From assembly GCF_000422485.1 (NCBI RefSeq), contig NZ_KE383848.1, forward strand, positions 34,118 through 98,117: a stretch of 64,000 bases of DNA. The letters are read 5' to 3'. Shown piece by piece: positions 15,749-23,410 of the stretch (its first letter is position 1; every line of letters starts with the position of its first letter). The DNA is from Paenibacillus pasadenensis DSM 19293. GTDB taxonomy: Bacteria > Bacillota > Bacilli > Paenibacillales > Paenibacillaceae. The notes beneath the pieces are model-generated. The model was not told the origin of the DNA. It ran no database searches and saw only the letters and a program-made list of their open reading frames with translations. Both the position numbers and the translations under genes were made by a program.

Positions 15749-17332
15749 ATGCCTATTTATAACCAATTCCTATATCGGCTGATCGGCAATTACCTGATCG
15801 GCTCGGCGCTCGCCGTCGTCGGCGTCGGAGGCGCGATCATCAGCCTGAGCCTCGAGCTGCAGCCGGGCCAGCCGCTCGTCGTCGTCGTCATCCTGCTGTT
15901 GTCCATCGCTTGCATGCTGCTGTGCGAGGGAGCGGCCTTCCTGCGCCATGTGGCGCCGGTCCGGGCGCTGTACCGGATGGCCGAGCCGGACGCATCTGCG
16001 ATACGCCAAGCCTATTTCCGCGTCCATCGCTTGCCGGCTCTGGCGGTGAGCCGCATCATGGGGCCGCATCTGCTCGGGTTCACGCTGCCGGCCCTGCTGC
16101 TGACGCTGGCCTGCCGGCCGCTCGGCTGGCTCGCCGTGCCGAACGGTTACCTCGTCATCGCGGCGCTCTCGTCGGCGCTCATCGCCTCGCTGCATGCGAT
16201 GGTGGAATATTTCCTGACCGCCCAGGCGATCCGCCCGCTGCTGCTCGACATCAAGAGCTTCGCGGAGCCCGGAGCCGAGGAGCTGAGCCTGCGGGGCAAG
16301 GTGCTCGTCCCGATCCCGATCAAGTTCCAGGCGAGCATATTCGTCATCGGGGCGCTGCCGGTCATGATCTTCGTCCTGTCGACCCAAGTCCGCCTGTCCG
16401 TACGGGGCGAGTCCAGCGTCAGCTACTGGGCGTGGAGCGCGCTCGTGCTGCTCATAAGTCTCGGATTCGCCTCCTTCGCCGCCTGGCTGCTCGGCAAGAG
16501 CGTGCGCCAGCCGATCGAGGAGCTCTACACGATGATGCGGCTCGTGCGCAAGGGCAACCTGTCCGTCCGCGTGCCGGATCTGTACTCGGACGAGTTCTCG
16601 CGGCTCGTCGACGGATTCAATCATATGGTGCAGGGGCTCGGCGAGCGGGAGCGCATGAACGAGCAGCTGCTGCAAAGCTACTTCTCGACGCTCGCCGCGG
16701 CGCTGGACGCCCGCGATCCGTACACGGCCGGCCATTCCGAGCGGGTGGCCTCCTACGCGCTCATGATCGGCCGGGCCGAGGGCCTGTGCGGCGACCAGCT
16801 CGACGTGCTGAACAAGACGGCGCTGCTGCACGACATCGGCAAGATCGGCGTCCGCGACAGCGTGCTGCTCAAGGACGGCAACCTGACCGACGACGAGTTC
16901 GCCCAGATCAAGCTGCACACGGTCATGGGCGAGAACATCCTGCGCCAGGTGGAGCCGCAGGAAGCGATGGCGGCCTTCCTGCCGGGCGTGCGCTCCCATC
17001 ACGAGCGCTACGACGGCACGGGCTACCCCGACGGCCTGCGCGGCGACGAGATCCCGCTCATGGGCCGGATCATCGCCGTCGCCGACGCCTATGACGCGAT
17101 GACGTCGGACCGGCCGTACCGCAAGGGCATGCCGACCGCCAAGGCGCTGGAAATTCTGGAGGAGGGCCGCGGCACGCAGTGGGACCCGAAGTTCGCGCGC
17201 ACGTTCATCCTGGCGATGGGGGGCTTGGAGCAGCCGGGGCAGGTGACGCTGCTGCCGCGACGTCCCGACGGCGCGAAGAACGAGGCCGAGCCGCCGCAAG
17301 CAGCGGACGGCGAGCGCAGCAAGAGCTCGTAA
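15749..17332 (+). CDS. Membrane HD-GYP domain c-di-GMP phosphodiesterase
   Basis: Predicted to hydrolyse cyclic di-GMP and thereby influence motility or biofilm switching. 527 residues: about six hydrophobic segments in the first 250 residues, a HAMP domain (SVRQPIEELYTMMRLVRKGNLSV...), then the HD-GYP domain. This has HD ligands in TAGHSERVASYA and LLHDIGKIG, and the GYP motif in YDGTGYPDGLRGDEIP. A hydrophilic tail of about 40 residues ends the protein. GAGGTC precedes the ATG. The domain is complete, so it is expected to be active. A long inverted repeat 175 bp downstream probably ends transcription. Confidence 0.9.
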   Translation: MPIYNQFLYRLIGNYLIGSALAVVGVGGAIISLSLELQPGQPLVVVVILLLSIACMLLCEGAAFLRHVAPVRALYRMAEPDASAIRQAYFRVHRLPALAVSRIMGPHLLGFTLPALLLTLACRPLGWLAVPNGYLVIAALSSALIASLHAMVEYFLTAQAIRPLLLDIKSFAEPGAEELSLRGKVLVPIPIKFQASIFVIGALPVMIFVLSTQVRLSVRGESSVSYWAWSALVLLISLGFASFAAWLLGKSVRQPIEELYTMMRLVRKGNLSVRVPDLYSDEFSRLVDGFNHMVQGLGERERMNEQLLQSYFSTLAAALDARDPYTAGHSERVASYALMIGRAEGLCGDQLDVLNKTALLHDIGKIGVRDSVLLKDGNLTDDEFAQIKLHTVMGENILRQVEPQEAMAAFLPGVRSHHERYDGTGYPDGLRGDEIPLMGRIIAVADAYDAMTSDRPYRKGMPTAKALEILEEGRGTQWDPKFARTFILAMGGLEQPGQVTLLPRRPDGAKNEAEPPQAADGERSKSS

Positions 17333-17721
17333 GCGGGCTGCGGGGAGAAGGGAGCGGCGGGCGATGCGCTCCGCTCCGGCGGCTCGCGGGGCGCGAGTCC
17401 GGGCCTCTGCCTCTGCCGCGAAGCGCGGGCGATGCGGCCGGCCGCCGGCTGCTCGTCCATGGCATGCAAGTCCGGCCTAGCCGGGCAGCAGCATAGGCAG
17501 ACAAGCAAGGGCTGTCCCGGCGCCGTCATCCTCAGGATGACGGCGCCGGGACAGCCCTTTTTGGCCTTCGCGGCCGAAAGTCGCGGAGGCCTGCTCCGGT
17601 CAGGCGACGGCTGGGAGGCTTCTCCCTCTTTTACGACAGGCGCTGGACTTGCTGACAGGCAGTTGTCAGCAATGAGGGGTATACTAATAGAATTCGAGTC
17701 AGCGGAGGGTGGGGGGCGGAG
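17333..17721. other. Intergenic region with one long inverted repeat
   Basis: 389 bases between the HD-GYP and UDG-like genes. Apart from the long inverted repeat at 17507-17562, no gene or other element is evident. GGTATACTAATAG near 17686 could contain a -10 element (TATACT) for the UDG-like gene, but no convincing -35 was found. Confidence 0.5.
17507..17562. terminator. Long near-perfect inverted repeat (26-bp stem), probable terminator
   Basis: The arms 17507-17532 and 17534-17559 are exact complements around a single central base, followed by TTTTTGG. The element works as a terminator for the plus strand; the unusual length resembles dispersed palindromic intergenic elements. Confidence 0.75.
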
Positions 17722-18570
17722 ATGCAGAGGACGGATAAACGCGATTCCCTGCCGCAGGAGGAGCCGGAGCAGGGCCGAGTCCCGGACAGCCTGAAGCCGC
17801 TGCGCTGGCCGGAGCGCTTCGAGGCGGCTGCGGCCTACATGGCGGCCCTGCCCGACAGGGAGCGCTACAGCCGCGAGGAGCTGCTGGCGGAGCCGCTGCT
17901 GCTGAGCCGCGAAGGGGCGCTCTCCATCTACTACGCCCCGCACAACGAGCTCGCCGCGCCGGATGCCCGGCTCATCATCGCAGGCTTGACGCCGGGCTGG
18001 CGGCAGATGGAGATCTCGCTCCGCGCCATGCGCGCCTGCCTGGCGGCGGGAGAGCCCCCTGCCGAAGCCTGCCGGCAAGCCCGTCGGGAGGCTCGCTTCG
18101 CCGGTCCGATGCGGACCGAACTGCTCGGAATGTTGGGACGGCTCGGCTTGCCCGAAGCGCTCGCTGCCGCTCTCGGCCGGAACGACGATTGGCCGCTGCT
18201 CGACCACCCCCTCGTCCACACGACCTCGGTGCTGCCGTGCCCGGTGTTCCGGGACGGGGCGAACTACAGCGGCCATCATCCGCCGCTTCGACGCAGCCCG
18301 CTGCTCTGGCAGACGGCCATGGGCCATCTGGAGGACGAGCTCTCGCGGCTGAAGCGGCCGGCGCTGCTGCTGCCGCTCGGCAAGGCGGCGGAGGACGCCG
18401 CATCCGAGCTGGTCCGCCGCGGCCTGCTGCCGGAGGAGCGGCTGCTGCGCGGATTCCCGCATCCGTCGGGGGCGAACGGACATCGGTTCGTCCAGTTCGA
18501 GCGGGCTTATCCGGAGCTGAAAGCCAAGCTGGACCGCTTCTTCGCCCACGAGAGCGGCGGTCCGGCATGA
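17722..18570 (+). CDS. Uracil-DNA glycosylase superfamily-like protein
   Basis: 282 residues. Two segments resemble the uracil-DNA glycosylase signature: motif A-like RLIIAGLTPGWRQME (residues 86-100) and motif B-like GFPHPSGANGHR near residue 250, where HPS is the usual DNA-intercalation loop. Between them lies a helical region. If correct, it removes a damaged base from DNA. The gene is followed 25 bp later by the AlkC glycosylase gene, which supports a base-excision role. GGCGGAG precedes the ATG. The assignment is by motif only; a divergent member without glycosylase activity cannot be excluded. Confidence 0.55.
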   Translation: MQRTDKRDSLPQEEPEQGRVPDSLKPLRWPERFEAAAAYMAALPDRERYSREELLAEPLLLSREGALSIYYAPHNELAAPDARLIIAGLTPGWRQMEISLRAMRACLAAGEPPAEACRQARREARFAGPMRTELLGMLGRLGLPEALAAALGRNDDWPLLDHPLVHTTSVLPCPVFRDGANYSGHHPPLRRSPLLWQTAMGHLEDELSRLKRPALLLPLGKAAEDAASELVRRGLLPEERLLRGFPHPSGANGHRFVQFERAYPELKAKLDRFFAHESGGPA

Positions 18571-18595
18571 ACAATCAATCGAGGAGGAACGGAAC

Positions 18596-19708
18596 ATGCT
18601 GCCGCTAAGAGATCTGTATAACGAACGTATGCTGCTGGATGTCGGGGAGGCGCTGCGGGAGCTGCATCCGGCGTTCGACCCGCAAGGCTTCGCGGCGTCG
18701 GCGATGGAGGAGCCGTGGGAAAAAGCCTCGTTCAAGGAGCGGACCCGCCTCGCCGCGCTGGCGCTCGGCCGCTTCCTGCCGCCGTCGTTCCCGGAGGCGG
18801 CCGCGCTCGTCTGCGAGGCGGCGGAACGCTTCCGCGGACTGGAGTACATCCTCTTTCCCGACTTTGTCGAGCTGTTCGGCCTGGAGCACCGGGAGACGGC
18901 AATGGACGCGCTGGCCCGGCTGACCCGCCGCTCCACCTCGGAGTTCGCCGTACGGGCCTTCCTGCTCGCCGACCCGGCCTGGGCGATGGAGCGCCTCGGC
19001 CGCTGGTCGCGCGATCCGGACGAGCATGTGCGCCGCCTCGCGACCGAAGGCTCCCGCCCGCGCCTGCCGTGGGGGCAGCGGCTGCCGATGTTCGTCCGCG
19101 ACCCGGGGCCGACGCTCGCCTTGCTGGAGCCGCTGCTCGCCGACGAGAGCGAGTATGTGCGCCGCAGCGTCGCCAACCATCTCAACGACATCGCCAAGGA
19201 CCATCCGGAGCGGGTGCTGGAGCTGGCGGAGCGGCATCTCGGACGGGATGCCGGCTCCGATTGGACGCTGCGCCACGCGAGCCGCACGCTGCTCAAGCAG
19301 GGGCATCCGCAGGCGCTGCGCCGCTTCGGCTTCGCGCCGGCCGCGCAGGTTTCGGCGCATGGGCTGCAGGTGCTCACGCCCGTCGTGCCGTTCGGCGGAC
19401 GGCTGGAGTTCGCGTTCGAGATCCGAAACGAGGGCGAGCCAGTGCAGCTGCGGCTGGAATACGAGATCGGCTTCGTCAAGGCCAGCGGACGCCGCGCCGG
19501 CAAGCGCTTCAAGCTGTCCGAGCGGGTGTACCCGCACGGCTCGACGCCCGTCGTCCGCTCCCATGCGATCAAGCCGATCACGACGCGAAAGTATTACCCG
19601 GGATTGCAAAGCATTACGCTGTTGATCAACGGCGAGCCCCAGGGAGAGCTCGGCTTCGAGCTGACGATGGAGCCGGCCGCAGCGGGCGGCGAGGCAGCCG
19701 AAGGCTGA
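18596..19708 (+). CDS. alkC: AlkC-type DNA alkylation repair glycosylase (HEAT-like repeats)
   Basis: Predicted to excise N3-alkylated bases. 370 residues built of HEAT-like helical repeats (for example EHVRRLATEGSRPRLPWG, ESEYVRRSVANHLNDIAKDH, SDWTLRHASRTLLKQGHPQA), typical of AlkC/YhaZ proteins. A C-terminal beta-sandwich follows (residues 255-360: LEFAFEIRNEGEPVQLRLEYEIGFVKASG), as in AlkC members with an Ig-like domain. GAGGAACGGAAC precedes the ATG. It is probably co-transcribed with the UDG-like gene upstream. The HEAT part plus the Ig-like part distinguish it from AlkD. Confidence 0.85.
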   Translation: MLPLRDLYNERMLLDVGEALRELHPAFDPQGFAASAMEEPWEKASFKERTRLAALALGRFLPPSFPEAAALVCEAAERFRGLEYILFPDFVELFGLEHRETAMDALARLTRRSTSEFAVRAFLLADPAWAMERLGRWSRDPDEHVRRLATEGSRPRLPWGQRLPMFVRDPGPTLALLEPLLADESEYVRRSVANHLNDIAKDHPERVLELAERHLGRDAGSDWTLRHASRTLLKQGHPQALRRFGFAPAAQVSAHGLQVLTPVVPFGGRLEFAFEIRNEGEPVQLRLEYEIGFVKASGRRAGKRFKLSERVYPHGSTPVVRSHAIKPITTRKYYPGLQSITLLINGEPQGELGFELTMEPAAAGGEAAEG

Positions 19709-19784
19709 CGGGCGGGCCGCTGCGGCCGGCTCGAGTCAGGCCGCCGGCTCCTTCTTTACCGGAGCCGGAGCCGGCGGAAGCGAC

Positions 19785-19811
19785 AAAAAAGCGCGCCGGG
19801 GCGGCGCGCTG
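19785..19811 (-). terminator. Terminator of the MTHFR-like gene
   Basis: On the minus strand AGCGCGCC-GCCCC-GGCGCGCT is followed by TTTTTT, 13 bases after the stop codon of the gene at 19824. Confidence 0.85.
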
Positions 19812-19823
19812 CGATGCAGGAAT

Positions 19824-20792
19824 CTAATTGTGGGATGGGATGGACGGAGCGAGCTCCGCGCCGATTCGGCTCATGTCCTCGCGTATGTCGCGCAGCAGCT
19901 GGATCGACGCCTCGATTTCGACCTTGCGGGTGGAGACGCTCTCCACGCTGCAGCCGATCGGGATGCCCTTCTCGAGGCCGAAGCGGTACAGCTCGCGGAA
20001 GACTTGGCGGGACAGCTGCACCGACTTGTCGAGGATGTCGACGGAATGGATCAGCTCGTTCTCCAGCCATTTCGGGATGCTGATGCCGAGCCACTTCATG
20101 AACTCGAGCGTCTTGGCGGAGCCGCATGGAGCGAGGTTGAACAGGATCGGCGCCATCTCGGCTCCGCTCTCGCGGCTGGAGTAGTAGTAGTCCGACAGGA
20201 AGCTCTTGGACGCCTCCACGTCGAAGGTCGCCTGCGAGACGAAGAAGCCGCAGCCGGCCTCCTGCTTGGCGCGCGCCCGCTCGTGCTCGTCGCCCTTGCT
20301 GCGGTGGCGCTCCGGGATGACGACGCCGCCGGGCAGCAGCCGCTCGTTGAGGATCCCGCTCATGCGGTACGCCTCGGGCAGCCGGAGCTGCACCTGCTGG
20401 CGGCTGGAGGAGGCGCCGACGAAGACGGAGTAGCGCTGCTCGTCGCGTCCCCGCAGGATCCAGCTGGCGAGCTTGTCGGGCCCTTCGCAGGCGACGCAGT
20501 GGTAGATGATCGCCGGCACGCCGAGCTCCTGCTTGAGATACTGCTCGTAGTATTCGGTCGGATCCAGCGCCTTGAGAAACGGAAACGGCCGGTTCTCGTC
20601 GGTCCGCTCGGCCTCGTCCTGCACGTCGTACAGCACGAGGCCGTCGATGCCGGCTCCTCTCAGCCGCTCGATCTGCTTGTCCGCGATCTCGCGGATCTTT
20701 TCCGGCGGATGGCTGCTTTTCGGCGGCGTCATGCCATAGGTCAGAATGCCGCTTTCCTTGCGGAGCAGCTTGTCTTTCAGGGTCGAGCTCAT
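19824..20792 (-). CDS. Methylenetetrahydrofolate reductase-like protein
   Basis: 322-residue TIM-barrel protein resembling the MetF family (ILTYGMTPPKSSHPPEKIREIADKQIERLRGAGIDGLVLYDVQDE; VPAIIYHCVACEG; GCGFFVSQATFDVEASKSFLSDYY). In MetF, the FAD enzyme reduces methylene-THF to methyl-THF for methionine synthesis. Here the N-terminal Glu/Asp pattern is altered (TPPKSS rather than a clear FExxPPK), so a related flavin or folate function is possible. The ATG at 20792 has GAGGAGGCCCTT upstream. It is monocistronic, with its own terminator, and converges on alkC. Confidence 0.75.
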   Translation of the reverse strand: MSSTLKDKLLRKESGILTYGMTPPKSSHPPEKIREIADKQIERLRGAGIDGLVLYDVQDEAERTDENRPFPFLKALDPTEYYEQYLKQELGVPAIIYHCVACEGPDKLASWILRGRDEQRYSVFVGASSSRQQVQLRLPEAYRMSGILNERLLPGGVVIPERHRSKGDEHERARAKQEAGCGFFVSQATFDVEASKSFLSDYYYSSRESGAEMAPILFNLAPCGSAKTLEFMKWLGISIPKWLENELIHSVDILDKSVQLSRQVFRELYRFGLEKGIPIGCSVESVSTRKVEIEASIQLLRDIREDMSRIGAELAPSIPSHN

Positions 20793-21005
20793 AAGGGCCT
20801 CCTCGGGTGATAGTCCATCTTGCACGCTGACGCGCTGACGCGCCCCGCAGCTTTTCTCCTAGTGTACCACTTTGAATTCATTCGCTGTAGCGGTTTCGGC
20901 AAAAACGGCTATAGCGATCTGCGGGAGCTGGCTATCATCGGCGGTTATAGGCGGGGACCGGCCCTGGATCGGGACCGGGCGCGCCCGGGAAGGCCCCGTC
21001 TACGG
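20793..21005. other. Intergenic region upstream of the MTHFR-like gene
   Basis: About 210 bases with no gene. AGTGTACCACTTTG near 20860 may carry promoter elements for the minus-strand gene, but no confident pair was found. A tandem repeat array follows directly. Confidence 0.4.
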
Positions 21006-21165
21006 CCGGATCGCAGAAATTCTCATTCGGAACGCAAAAATTCCCAACGGGAACACGAGAATCCCTGACGGGAACGCGAAAATCCCCATCCGGAACGCGA
21101 AAATCCCCAACGGGAACACGAGAATCCCTGACGGGAACGCGAAAATCCCCACCGGGAAGGATGGG
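21006..21165. repeat. 21-bp tandem repeat, about seven copies
   Basis: Units start at 21027, 21048, 21069, 21090, 21111, 21132 and 21153, exactly 21 bp apart, with a degenerate copy before 21027. The unit is CGGGAAC(G/A)CGA(A/G)AATCCC(C/T) plus two or three bases, and two unit types alternate. The period is a multiple of three, giving an accidental repetitive frame (N-x-K-I-P-x-G), but that frame runs into the antisense of the LPMO gene and is not judged coding. Confidence 0.9.
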
Positions 21166-21232
21166 GATCTGCTGCGGACGGAAGGCAGGGGAGCCGCCGT
21201 CCGTCCTGCGGCCGGCTTTCAGCCGGCCTTCG

Positions 21233-22594
21233 TCACTGCAAGAGCCATAGAGCCGGAGTCGTGGCCGGCTCCCAGCCGGTCAGCGACGTGTGCGCCTGAC
21301 GGCAGGAGTACGTCTTGCCGCCGTACGTTACGAGATCGCCGATCTTGTAGGCGATGCCGGGAGCCCAGGCTTGCGCGCCCGGATTCGGGTTCGTCGTGCC
21401 GACGGCCGTCTTGCCGGTCACCGTGGCGGCGGCGCTGACGTTGCCGGCCGCGTCGACGGCGCGGACCGTGAACGTGTAGCTCGTGTCGGCGCTGAGGCCC
21501 GTCACGGTGTAATCCGTCGCGGAGCCGGACAGCGTGGCGATGAGCGTGGAGCCGTTGTAGACGCGGTAAGCCGTTACGCCGACATTGTCGGTGGAAGCCG
21601 TCCACATGATGGAGATGCTGCTCGAGGTCGTCGTGTGGACGTGGATGCCGCCCGGCACGCTAGGCGCTGTCGTGTCCGGCGTGGAGCCGGTGGACGTGGA
21701 CACCGTCAGGGCGTTGCTGGCGGCGCTCGTGTTGCCTGCCGCATCGACGGCCTGCACCGTGAAGGTGTAGCTCGTGCCGGCCGTCAGGCCGGTCGCCGTA
21801 TAGCTCGTGCCGGATACGGTCGCAAGCAGCGTCGAGCCGCGGAACACTTTGTAGCCCGTGACGCCGACGTTGTCGGAGGAGGAGGTCCAGGACAGGGCGA
21901 CGCTGCTCGTCGTGATCGTACCTGCCGCCAGGCCCGTCGGAGCGGTAGGAGCGGTCGTGTCGACCGGAGGGTTCGTGCCGCCGCCAATGTTCACGTCGAT
22001 GGCGTTGTAGAACGCGTTGCCCGTGTCGGCGATTTCCCAGACGCCGAGGATGACATAGTAGCCGGTGCGGTCGGAAGGCACGCTGCACGTATGCGTGACG
22101 GTCGCTTCCGGCTGCTTGCCGTTGTCCTTGATGTTGCAGAACAGCTCCAGATCGGAGCGGGCGATCGTCTTGTTCGGATCCCAGCCCTTTTTGGTGATGT
22201 AGTATTTCCACTCGGAAGTGGCATGGCGGGCCGTCAGCTTCCAGGTGAACGTGTTGGAGCCGCTGTTGATGTTGACCTTGGACCAGCGGGTCGAGCTCTG
22301 CTCGTTCAGCTGCGGGAACGCGCTGCCGGCGCCGGTGATCTGGCCGTCGGCCGGTCCGCCGGTCGGGAAGTTGCCCTTGGCTTCCAGGCTCTGAGGCTCG
22401 TACACGATGTTGCCGCAGTTCGTGTTCGTGCCGGTGGAGCACAGCTTGGCGCGGCCGGCGGGCGAATCGATGTAGCCGTGCGCGGATGCGCTTCCAGCGA
22501 ATACCTTGCTACAGACGATGGCCAGCGCCATCAGGGCGAAGGCGGCGAGCACCTTCAGGACGAGCGAGCGGCTTTCGGTCAAGCGTAACGTCAT
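21233..22594 (-). CDS. Lytic polysaccharide monooxygenase (AA10) with two FnIII domains and a CBM5/12
   Basis: Secreted copper enzyme that oxidatively cleaves chitin (or cellulose). 453 residues: a signal peptide ending in ASA so that His39 becomes the mature N-terminus (HGYIDSPAGRAKLC). The second histidine-brace residue is H124 (LTARHATSEWKYY). The AA10 domain ends near 207. Two fibronectin type III domains follow (about 215-300 and 310-395; SYTFTVQAVDAAGN and SYTFTVRAVDAAGN). A C-terminal carbohydrate-binding module of family 5/12 closes it (AWAPGIAYKIGDLVTYGGKTYSCRQAHTSLTGWEP style). AGGAGG lies eight bases before the ATG. Together with the ChbG and GH18 genes in the window it points to chitin use. 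Confidence 0.95.
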   Translation of the reverse strand: MTLRLTESRSLVLKVLAAFALMALAIVCSKVFAGSASAHGYIDSPAGRAKLCSTGTNTNCGNIVYEPQSLEAKGNFPTGGPADGQITGAGSAFPQLNEQSSTRWSKVNINSGSNTFTWKLTARHATSEWKYYITKKGWDPNKTIARSDLELFCNIKDNGKQPEATVTHTCSVPSDRTGYYVILGVWEIADTGNAFYNAIDVNIGGGTNPPVDTTAPTAPTGLAAGTITTSSVALSWTSSSDNVGVTGYKVFRGSTLLATVSGTSYTATGLTAGTSYTFTVQAVDAAGNTSAASNALTVSTSTGSTPDTTAPSVPGGIHVHTTTSSSISIMWTASTDNVGVTAYRVYNGSTLIATLSGSATDYTVTGLSADTSYTFTVRAVDAAGNVSAAATVTGKTAVGTTNPNPGAQAWAPGIAYKIGDLVTYGGKTYSCRQAHTSLTGWEPATTPALWLLQ

Positions 22595-22827
22595 TATTCA
22601 TGCCTCCTGGTTCGAAATGGAATGATGATGCCAACGTGAATCTTCAGCCTGAGCGATCGATTGCGGTCAGCGATGCGGCCGGACAAGCCTCCTTTGCGGA
22701 AGAGTAGGGAAGCGGGACCGAGCGTGTGCCTCCCTTTGATCCCAATGTAAGGGAAATACCGGTAAAACAATAGGGGGAATTTTCCTGGCGGCAGGGGGAG
22801 AATAGTATGTAAACGGAACGAAACGGA
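22595..22827. other. Intergenic region upstream of the LPMO gene
   Basis: About 230 bases holding the LPMO leader and presumably its promoter. No unambiguous promoter pair or operator was found. Confidence 0.4.
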
Positions 22828-22861
22828 CAAAAAAACACGACATCGGAAAAGATGTCGTGTT
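22828..22861 (-). terminator. Terminator of the DinB operon
   Basis: On the minus strand AACACGACATC-TTTTCC-GATGTCGTGTT is followed by a run of T, about a dozen bases after the DinB stop codon. Confidence 0.85.
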
Positions 22862-22874
22862 CATTCAAACGGAT

Positions 22875-23384
22875 CTACCGGTCTTGCAGACGGCGCAGCG
22901 TGTCGCGGATCTGCTCCAGATGGCGCGCCTCGTGCAGCGGCACGAGCTCGACCCACTGCGCCGCGCTCATCGGGCCGAACAGCGGATGCTCGAAGCCGCG
23001 CGTCTCCATGCGCTCCGTCCCGTAATCGGCGGCAATCGCCTCCAGCAGCCGACGGCGGACGTCTGCGAGCGCCTGCTCCGCCTCTGCGCCCGTATGGATG
23101 CGCCCGGCGGGCTGCACATGGGCCGGCGCGCCCACGAGCCGGGAGCGGTCCTTCACCAGCTCCAGCGGCGCGCGGCGCAGATCGCTGCGCTCCGGCCCGG
23201 CCAGCGCGGCCGACAGCCCTTGGGCGACCGCGCCTTCGAGCGCGGCCAGATGCTCCAAGTTCTCCAGCACCGACCAGCCCCCGCCCGGACGCGGCGCCTC
23301 CAGCGTCTCCAGCGGCAAGCCGCGCACCTCCTCCAGCAGCTCCGACCTCGTCATTTCCAATCGGTTCAGCACCAGCTCGCTCAT
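22875..23384 (-). CDS. DinB-superfamily protein
   Basis: 169-residue four-helix protein of the DinB/YfiT metal-binding superfamily, often thiol-dependent enzymes or stress proteins. It shows the characteristic pattern GGGWSVLENLEHLAALEGAV near residue 35 and the C-terminal histidine segment MSAAQWVELVPLHEARHLEQI. The usual metal triad (one His N-terminal, two C-terminal) is present as H44-like and the HEARH motif. The ATG at 23384 follows GAGAGGAAGAGAG. It lies 26 bp behind the amylase gene and is likely in the same transcript. The substrate is unknown. Confidence 0.8.
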   Translation of the reverse strand: MSELVLNRLEMTRSELLEEVRGLPLETLEAPRPGGGWSVLENLEHLAALEGAVAQGLSAALAGPERSDLRRAPLELVKDRSRLVGAPAHVQPAGRIHTGAEAEQALADVRRRLLEAIAADYGTERMETRGFEHPLFGPMSAAQWVELVPLHEARHLEQIRDTLRRLQDR

Positions 23385-23410
23385 CTCTCTCTTCCTCTCT
23401 GCGCCGAGGG

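Noticed and set aside
15661-15762. 33-codon frame (MTKKDFIRQKLTTNGMKGDK...) overlapping the HD-GYP start
   Set aside because: Weak ribosome site and overlap with a well-supported gene; a sigma-D-like element seen here (GGGCGATAA) had a spacing that does not fit.
20872-21438. 188-codon plus-strand frame across the 21-bp repeat
   Set aside because: Repetitive part is a multiple of three by chance; the remainder runs antisense to the LPMO gene and has no ribosome site.
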